Assembly: GCA_946497925.1 (NCBI GenBank)
Contig: CAMMMG010000005.1
Location: forward strand, 1-46,230
DNA: 46,230 nucleotides
DNA from: an uncultured Mycoplasmatota bacterium
GTDB lineage: Bacteria > Bacillota_I > Bacilli_A > RF39 > UBA660
Reading direction: 5' to 3'
The position numbers were made by a program, and so were the translations under genes. The notes below the pieces were generated by a model. The model had not been told where the DNA came from and did not search any database. It saw only the letters and a program-made list of their open reading frames with translations. Every line of letters begins with the position of its first letter. Position 1 is the first letter of the stretch. Positions 40,007 to 46,230 of this stretch are shown one piece after another.

Positions 40007-40393
40007 ATGAAATTTAACAAATTAATACCAGAATTAAGTGTAACTAATATAGATAAAAGTAAAGAGTTTTACCTTACTCTAGGATTTAAAATAATGTATG
40101 AAAGAAAAGAAGATAAGTTTGCCTTTTTAGAACTAGAAGGTAATCAATTAATGATAGAAGAAATTAATGATAACTGGAATACAGGTAAGTTAGAGTATCC
40201 TTTTGGTAGAGGTATTAATATAAGCATGACTGTAAGTGATATAGATAACTATTATCAAGATTTAGTTAATAAAAATATAACCTTCTTTAAAGATATAATG
40301 ATAAATGAATATGATGTTAATGGTAAAACGTATTTAGATAAAGAGTTTTTAGTAAAGGATCCTGATGGCTATTTATTACGATTTAATAATTAG
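40007..40393 (+). CDS. VOC/glyoxalase family (bleomycin resistance-like) protein
   Basis: IPELSVTNIDKSKEFYLTLGFKIMYERKEDKFAFLELEGNQLMIEE ... VKDPDGYLLRF. Confidence 0.9.
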   Translation: MKFNKLIPELSVTNIDKSKEFYLTLGFKIMYERKEDKFAFLELEGNQLMIEEINDNWNTGKLEYPFGRGINISMTVSDIDNYYQDLVNKNITFFKDIMINEYDVNGKTYLDKEFLVKDPDGYLLRFNN

Positions 40394-40516
40394 AAAGAAA
40401 AATACAATTAAAATATAAAAAACGAAGACTAGCCAAAATACGAAGTAAAAATGAGCCAAAATGTAAAATAGATTCTTAATATATAGTATTTATATGCTAT
40501 AATTCTTTATAAGAAG

Positions 40517-41422
40517 GTGTTATTTATGAAAACATATTATATTGATTTAGGTTCATCAACAATAAAAGTTTATTGTTATGAGAATGAATTAAAACTTATA
40601 GAAGAGCATTCTATATATTTTAAAAATGACTTTGATAGAGAAAAAGGCATTAGTGAGAGTAATTTAAAGGAGTTATGTGATTACTTTGAAGAAATAAAAA
40701 CTAAATATGATTTAAAGTATTATAATACAAATATTTTTGTTACTGGTATATTTAGAAATTTAACACAAGAAAGAAAAAAAGATTTAGTTAAGTTATTTAA
40801 TGAAAGATTTGATTTACATTTTAATATTATTAGTCATGGTATTGAAAATTATTATTTAGCAAAAGCTATGGAGAATGATTATAATAACAAGAAAGTCTTA
40901 ATTATTAATATGGGAGGCAAAACTACTGAGTTAGTAACCTTTGTAGGTGATAAAATAACTGATACTAGGAATCTAACTATTGGAGTTGGTGACTTATTAA
41001 ATAACTTTGATAAAGTTAATGATAAATATAGTGGTAATACTGTTGAAGAGATGGAAAAATTTGTTAGAGAAAAATTGTCTAATATTGAATTAGATAAAGA
41101 TTATGACTGTGCAATATTTACAGGTGGAGAAGAAAGATTTGAATTGCTAACAGGATTTAATTTAGTAGACAATACTTTATTTAATGATAATATTCATAAA
41201 TATATGCTTAGTTTAGAAGATTATATTGATGGTACTAAAAAGGTATTTTATAATATCTCGCTTGCTGAATTATATAAGTTAATGCCTGATAATCCTAAAT
41301 GGATGAATGGGGCAAGAAGTGGTGCTATTATACCTTTAGTATTATTTAAAATGGCAAATGTAAAATGGATTATTCCGTCTGATTTAAATTTAATAAATGG
41401 AGTTATTAATGATTTAAAGTAA
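40517..41422 (+). CDS. Divergent Ppx/GppA-like ASKHA phosphatase
   Basis: IDLGSSTIKVY, FVTGIFRNL, IISHGIENYYLA, IINMGGKTTELVTF mirror Ppx/GppA blocks; possible start at MKTYY 40526. Confidence 0.65.
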   Translation: MLFMKTYYIDLGSSTIKVYCYENELKLIEEHSIYFKNDFDREKGISESNLKELCDYFEEIKTKYDLKYYNTNIFVTGIFRNLTQERKKDLVKLFNERFDLHFNIISHGIENYYLAKAMENDYNNKKVLIINMGGKTTELVTFVGDKITDTRNLTIGVGDLLNNFDKVNDKYSGNTVEEMEKFVREKLSNIELDKDYDCAIFTGGEERFELLTGFNLVDNTLFNDNIHKYMLSLEDYIDGTKKVFYNISLAELYKLMPDNPKWMNGARSGAIIPLVLFKMANVKWIIPSDLNLINGVINDLK

Positions 41423-41443
41423 ATCTTAATTAAGGGGGATGTT

Positions 41444-42817
41444 ATGGTTAAAAATGTTATATCAGTAATAGATGGTGAAGCTGGTAGTTGTGGTAAAGCT
41501 AAAGTAGTAGGTGAAATAGCAACTGATAAATCTATTAATTTAGGTGCTGCTATTACTAATTGTATGCCAAATGCAGGACATACTTTTGTAGATGAAAATG
41601 GTAATGCTACTGTTTTTAGAAATATCCCCGTATCATCAGTTAATCCTAATACAGAGTTATTTATTGGACCAGGTTCTGCTATTGATATGGAAGTGTTTAT
41701 TAATGAATATGAACAAGTTAGAAAATATCTAGGCGATAGAAAAATTTATGTTCACGAAATGGTTCCTTTAATTGAAGAGAGACATAAACAATATGAAAGG
41801 GAACATATTAAAACTGGTTCAACATTTAAAGGTGGTAATGCTGTTACTTGTGAGAAAATTCTTAAAGATAAAAAAATAGAGTTTTTTAAGACCTTTAGAA
41901 ATGCTATTGTTTGTTCAAATGATGAATGGCATGAGAGATTATATAAACATCTTGAAAATCCTTTAGAATATGTAATATTAGAAGGTTCACAAGGTTGTGA
42001 TTTAGATATTAATCATAGTGGTCATTATCCTAATACTGTTTGTAGGGAAGTTTCTACTATGCAATTACTTGCAGATTCTGGAATTTCTGCAGAGAGATTA
42101 TTACAAACGATTATGGTTATAAGGCCATTCCCAATAAGAATAAGTAATATAACAAAATCTGGTGAATATATTTATTCAGGAAATTATGGTAAAGGTGAAG
42201 AATTAACTTGGACTCAAATTAATCTTGCATCAATGTATGGAAGTTATCCTTGTCGTGGCGATATTGAATGTTTTCCTAATTATTTAAATATTAAAAGATT
42301 AAAGAAAATTATTAGTCATTGTCCAGAAGTGTGTTTAAAACAAATCTTTGGAGAAAATTATAAATCAAAGAGTTTAGATACTATAACATTACTTGAAGCT
42401 CTAGAATTAGAACGATTAATGTATAAATCTAAGGGATTATCTGAATATGAAACAAAAATAATTGAACTTCCGATGGTAGATGGTGATTTTCCACCTAATA
42501 CTGTATTTGATCAGTCTGAACAAACGACAGTAACAAAAATGGAGAGAAGAGTATTTGATTTAGATATAAAAAAGTTAAAAACAAATTGCCAAATTAATAC
42601 TCCATCTAGTTTATATTTAAACTTTTTTCAACATTTAGGATTAGATTTTAAGGGTGAAAGTGGTAATTTTGAAGATTATTATTTTAATAGATATTTAAGA
42701 GAATATTTTGACTGGTTAGAAAGAGAAACAGGAGTTGAAATATCTGCTTTAGGAACTGGTGCTAAAAATAAAGAAAGAATTTTAAAAAAGGAATTAGTTA
42801 AAAATATAATAAAATGA
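41444..42817 (+). CDS. PurA/PurZ-like (adenylosuccinate synthetase superfamily) protein
   Basis: IDGEAGSCGKAK P-loop-equivalent, PNAGHTFV, IGPGSAID, EGSQGCDLDINHSGHYPNTVCREVSTMQLLADSGI, IRPFPIRISN...EELTW. Confidence 0.75.
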   Translation: MVKNVISVIDGEAGSCGKAKVVGEIATDKSINLGAAITNCMPNAGHTFVDENGNATVFRNIPVSSVNPNTELFIGPGSAIDMEVFINEYEQVRKYLGDRKIYVHEMVPLIEERHKQYEREHIKTGSTFKGGNAVTCEKILKDKKIEFFKTFRNAIVCSNDEWHERLYKHLENPLEYVILEGSQGCDLDINHSGHYPNTVCREVSTMQLLADSGISAERLLQTIMVIRPFPIRISNITKSGEYIYSGNYGKGEELTWTQINLASMYGSYPCRGDIECFPNYLNIKRLKKIISHCPEVCLKQIFGENYKSKSLDTITLLEALELERLMYKSKGLSEYETKIIELPMVDGDFPPNTVFDQSEQTTVTKMERRVFDLDIKKLKTNCQINTPSSLYLNFFQHLGLDFKGESGNFEDYYFNRYLREYFDWLERETGVEISALGTGAKNKERILKKELVKNIIK

Positions 42818-42888
42818 TATTTTATTAAACATAATTGTATCTCTATAAAAATATTGATATAATACTTATAGAATAGAAGGTGTTATTA

Positions 42889-43053
42889 ATGAGAATTGGT
42901 ATGATTGTTTTATTTGCGATTCTTTATATCGCTTTAATCGCTTTATTTTTATTAGGTTATAAAAAGAAACAAAAGAAAGTATGGGTAACTAGTTTAGTGT
43001 TATTTCTAGTCGCTTTAGTTGCAACTATTATCATTACAAGCATCTATGCTTAA
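42889..43053 (+). CDS. Small membrane protein (54 aa)
   Basis: MRIGMIVLFAILYIALIALFLLGYKKKQKKVWVTSLVLFLVALVATIIITSIYA; AGAAGGTG SD; followed by terminator. Not in ORF track. Confidence 0.65.
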   Translation: MRIGMIVLFAILYIALIALFLLGYKKKQKKVWVTSLVLFLVALVATIIITSIYA

Positions 43054-43082
43054 AAAATACTGTCAAGAATAGTATTTTTTTT
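43054..43082 (+). terminator. Rho-independent terminator
   Basis: AAAATACT-GTCAAGAAT-AGTATTTT then TTTT. Confidence 0.75.
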
Positions 43083-43134
43083 AATGAAATTATATATTTA
43101 ATGGTATAATAAGAATGCAAGGAGGTATGAAAGA

Positions 43135-45366
43135 ATGAGAGAAGAATGGAAAGGCTTCAAAGAAGGAGTCTGGACTAAAGAAATAAATGTTAGTGATTTT
43201 ATTAAAACTAACTATAAGGGATATGATGGAGATGAAAGTTTCCTAGAAGGTACTACAGAAAAAACTGATAGAGTTTGGGGAAAATGTAGTGATTTATTAA
43301 AAGAAGAATTAAAGAAACATGTACTTGATATTGATGTTGACCATATGTCAGGGATTAATGCTTTTAAGCCAGGTTATATCAGTAAAGATGATGATGTAAT
43401 CGTAGGACTTCAAACAGATGCCCCACTAAAAAGAATAGTTAATCCTTATGGTGGAATTAGAATGGTTTATCAAGAATTAGATGCTTATGGATATAAATTA
43501 AATCCAGAAGTTGATAAATATTTTAATGAATACCGTAAAACTCATAATCAAGGTGTTTTTGATGCTTATACACCAGAGATTAGAAAAGCAAGACATGTTG
43601 GTCTATTAACAGGACTACCTGATGCTTATGGTAGAGGTAGAATAATAGGGGACTATAGACGTGTTGCACTTTATGGTATTGACTATCTAATGGAACAAAA
43701 AAAGTACGAGTGGGATAATAAACTATTAGGACCAATGACTAATGAGTTAATCCAATTAAGAGAAGATGTTTCTATGCAATATCGTGCTTTAGATGAAATT
43801 AAGAAAATGGCTAAAGGTTATGGTTTTGATATCTCAAGACCAGCACGTAATGGTAAAGAAGCAGTACAATGGACTTACTTTGGTTATTTAGCATCAGTTA
43901 AAGAAAATAATGGCGCTGCTATGAGTTTAGGTAGAGTTGATGCTTTCTTTGATATTTACTTTGAAAGAGATTTAAATGATGGTACTATTACTGAAAAAGA
44001 AATTCAAGAAATTATTGATCAGTTTGTTATTAAACTAAGATTAGTTAGACACTTAAGAACACCTGATTATGATGAATTATTCTCAGGTGATCCAACTTGG
44101 GTAACTGCATCTATTGGTGGTGTTACTAATGAAGGAAAGAGCATGGTAACTAAGACGAGTTATCGTATATTACATACACTAACTAACTTAGATACTGCCC
44201 CTGAACCAAATATGACCGTATTATGGGCGAGAGGATTACCTGAAAACTTCAAGAAATATTGTGCTAAGATGAGTATTGAAACAGATGCTATCCAATATGA
44301 AAACGATGATGTTATGCGTCCAGTATATGGAGATGACTATGCTATCGCTTGTTGTGTATCTGCAATGAGAGAAGGTAAAGATATGCAATTCTTTGGAGCT
44401 CGTTGTAATCTTGCTAAAGCACTTCTATATGCTATTAACGGTGGTGTTGATGAAGTTAAAGGTGACCTAGTTGTTGAAGGATTCCCTAAGATGACTGATG
44501 AAGTACTTGATTATGACAAAGTAAAAGATGCATATTTCAAGATGATAGAAAAAGTTTCCGAAGTTTATTCTAATGCAATGAATGTTATTCACTATATGCA
44601 TGATAAATATGCTTATGAAGCAGGACAAATGGCTTTGCACGATACAAATGTAAATCGTCTAATGGCTTATGGTGTTGCAGGATTATCTGTTGCAACAGAC
44701 TCACTTTCTGCAATTAAATATGCTAAAGTAAAACCAATTAGAAATGAAGATGGTATCGCAATAGACTTTGAAGTAGAAGGAGACTATCCTAAATATGGTA
44801 ATGATGATGATAGAGTAGATAATATCGCTAAAGAAATACTTGATAAGATGTATAAAGAATTATCTAAACATAAATGTTATCGTAACGCTACACCAACATT
44901 ATCAGTATTAACAATAACATCAAACGTAGTTTATGGTAGTAAGACTGGGTCTACTCCAGATGGACGTAAGGCAGGAGAAGCATTCGCTCCAGGTGCAAAC
45001 CCAATGCACGGAAGAGATTCAAGTGGGGCCATCGCATCATTAAACTCAGTTGCAAAACTTAACTATGCTGACTGTTGTCGTGATGGTATTTCTAATACAT
45101 TCTCAATTGTTCCATCATCCCTAGGACATAATAAAGATGAACAAATTGACAACTTAGTAAGTCTACTTGATGGTTACTTTGTACAAGGAGCACATCACTT
45201 AAACGTTAATGTTTTACAAAGAGAAATGTTAATAGATGCTATGAATAATCCAGATAAATATCCATTATTAACAATTAGAGTATCAGGTTATGCAGTTAGA
45301 TTTAATCGTCTAACTAGAAAACAACAAGAAGAAGTTATTTCAAGAACTTTCCACGAGAAGATGTAA
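43135..45366 (+). CDS. pflB: Formate C-acetyltransferase (pyruvate formate-lyase)
   Basis: IACCVSAM Cys pair, glycyl-radical [26 protein letters not shown]. Confidence 0.97.
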   Translation: MREEWKGFKEGVWTKEINVSDFIKTNYKGYDGDESFLEGTTEKTDRVWGKCSDLLKEELKKHVLDIDVDHMSGINAFKPGYISKDDDVIVGLQTDAPLKRIVNPYGGIRMVYQELDAYGYKLNPEVDKYFNEYRKTHNQGVFDAYTPEIRKARHVGLLTGLPDAYGRGRIIGDYRRVALYGIDYLMEQKKYEWDNKLLGPMTNELIQLREDVSMQYRALDEIKKMAKGYGFDISRPARNGKEAVQWTYFGYLASVKENNGAAMSLGRVDAFFDIYFERDLNDGTITEKEIQEIIDQFVIKLRLVRHLRTPDYDELFSGDPTWVTASIGGVTNEGKSMVTKTSYRILHTLTNLDTAPEPNMTVLWARGLPENFKKYCAKMSIETDAIQYENDDVMRPVYGDDYAIACCVSAMREGKDMQFFGARCNLAKALLYAINGGVDEVKGDLVVEGFPKMTDEVLDYDKVKDAYFKMIEKVSEVYSNAMNVIHYMHDKYAYEAGQMALHDTNVNRLMAYGVAGLSVATDSLSAIKYAKVKPIRNEDGIAIDFEVEGDYPKYGNDDDRVDNIAKEILDKMYKELSKHKCYRNATPTLSVLTITSNVVYGSKTGSTPDGRKAGEAFAPGANPMHGRDSSGAIASLNSVAKLNYADCCRDGISNTFSIVPSSLGHNKDEQIDNLVSLLDGYFVQGAHHLNVNVLQREMLIDAMNNPDKYPLLTIRVSGYAVRFNRLTRKQQEEVISRTFHEKM

Positions 45367-46089
45367 ATGAAAGCAAGCGTTGACTCAATTGAAACCTTTG
45401 GTCTTGTAGATGGACCAGGAATTAGAACCGTAGTATTTTTAGATGGTTGTACTCTAAGATGTAAATACTGTCATAACCCAGAAACTTGGGCTATGAATGA
45501 AGTAAACTATGATACAGATGAACTAGTTAAAAAAATTCTTCGTAACAAACCATACTTTAAAAGAAACAATGGTGGTGTAACTTTCTCTGGAGGAGAACCT
45601 CTTTTACAAATTAATTTCTTATTAGATATCTGTGAGAAACTAAAAAAAGAAGGTATTCACATTGCCTTAGATACTGCAGGTGTTGGTATTGGTAAATATA
45701 AAGAAATATTAGAGTTAATAGATCTTGTTATTTTAGATATTAAACACGTTACCAAAGAAGGTTATAAAGACTTAACAGGAAGAGATATAGAAGAGTCAGA
45801 GAAGTTTATCGAAGAGTTAAATAAGAGCGATAAACCAGTTTGGATTAGACAAGTAATTGTTCCAGGTATTATGGATAATGATGAATATTTAGATGGTTTA
45901 GTAGAATATTTAAAGAAAATAAAAAATATTGAAAAAATAGAATTTCTACCATTCCATCACTTAGGTTTTGAAAAGTATCAAAAACTTAATATTCCTAATC
46001 CATTAAAAGATACACCTGAGATGGATGCTAGTAAATGCGATGAACTATATAAAAAGTTTATGAAAAAATATGAGAAGTCTAGGAAATAG
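45367..46089 (+). CDS. pflA: Pyruvate formate-lyase-activating enzyme
   Basis: Radical SAM CTLRCKYCHNPETW, VTFSGGEPLLQ; starts immediately after pflB stop. Confidence 0.96.
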   Translation: MKASVDSIETFGLVDGPGIRTVVFLDGCTLRCKYCHNPETWAMNEVNYDTDELVKKILRNKPYFKRNNGGVTFSGGEPLLQINFLLDICEKLKKEGIHIALDTAGVGIGKYKEILELIDLVILDIKHVTKEGYKDLTGRDIEESEKFIEELNKSDKPVWIRQVIVPGIMDNDEYLDGLVEYLKKIKNIEKIEFLPFHHLGFEKYQKLNIPNPLKDTPEMDASKCDELYKKFMKKYEKSRK

Positions 46090-46099
46090 GCTTCTTTTA
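46073..46099 (+). terminator. Rho-independent terminator after pflA
   Basis: AGAAGTCT-AGGAAAT-AGGCTTCT (one G-U) followed by TT. Confidence 0.55.
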
Positions 46100-46230
46100 T
46101 GTTAGAATAAATTTACTTGGAAAGAAGTGAGAATATGCAAAATAATACTAATAAGGAAAGTTTAAGAGAAAAAATATTGGTTCTTGCATAAAAGTTGTGG
46201 GATGACTATTTAGTTCTAGATATATCAAAT

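Noticed and set aside
40431-40470. Imperfect direct repeat AGCCAAAAT upstream of the Ppx-like gene
   Set aside because: Only two 9-bp copies in AT-rich sequence; could be chance and lacks symmetry.

Overview
AT-rich chromosomal window from what looks like a low-GC Firmicutes/Bacilli (possibly gut-associated) genome. TGA is used as a stop, so the genetic code is standard. There are about 40 genes, mostly on the + strand. Recognisable blocks: an SUF Fe-S operon (sufC, short sufD-like, an intercalated peptidase E, sufS, sufU, sufB); ssb plus an XRE regulator; pyrimidine-nucleoside phosphorylase; an Rpn/PDDEXK transposase-like nuclease; a surface module (Cys-Gln thioester adhesin plus sortase) followed by LTA synthase; an RsuA/RluB pseudouridine synthase; ferredoxin; PolC; a cluster of two divergent PgeF/YfiH-like paralogs around a transglutaminase-like protein; an alpha/beta hydrolase, membrane-anchored MurF-like ligase and Ddl; a GT2-TPR protein; TspO; a PDDEXK_4-like nuclease; a collagen-like GXT protein; a two-gene operon of a Ppx/GppA-like ASKHA protein and a PurA/PurZ-like synthetase; and pflB-pflA. 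The ORF track missed two YjcZ-like tiny membrane proteins at the left end and a small membrane protein at 42889. Most noteworthy: (1) the PurZ-like synthetase, with Ser at the usual catalytic Asp position, paired with a Ppx/GppA-like protein; (2) a perfect rho-independent-type terminator inside the start of the sortase CDS, directly after the adhesin stop codon; (3) the YfiH-like/transglutaminase-like cluster driven by duplicated consensus promoters; (4) an orphan gene flanked by matching 20-bp palindromes. No tRNA, rRNA or CRISPR was recognised. All family calls are from motif recognition by eye; no database search was run.
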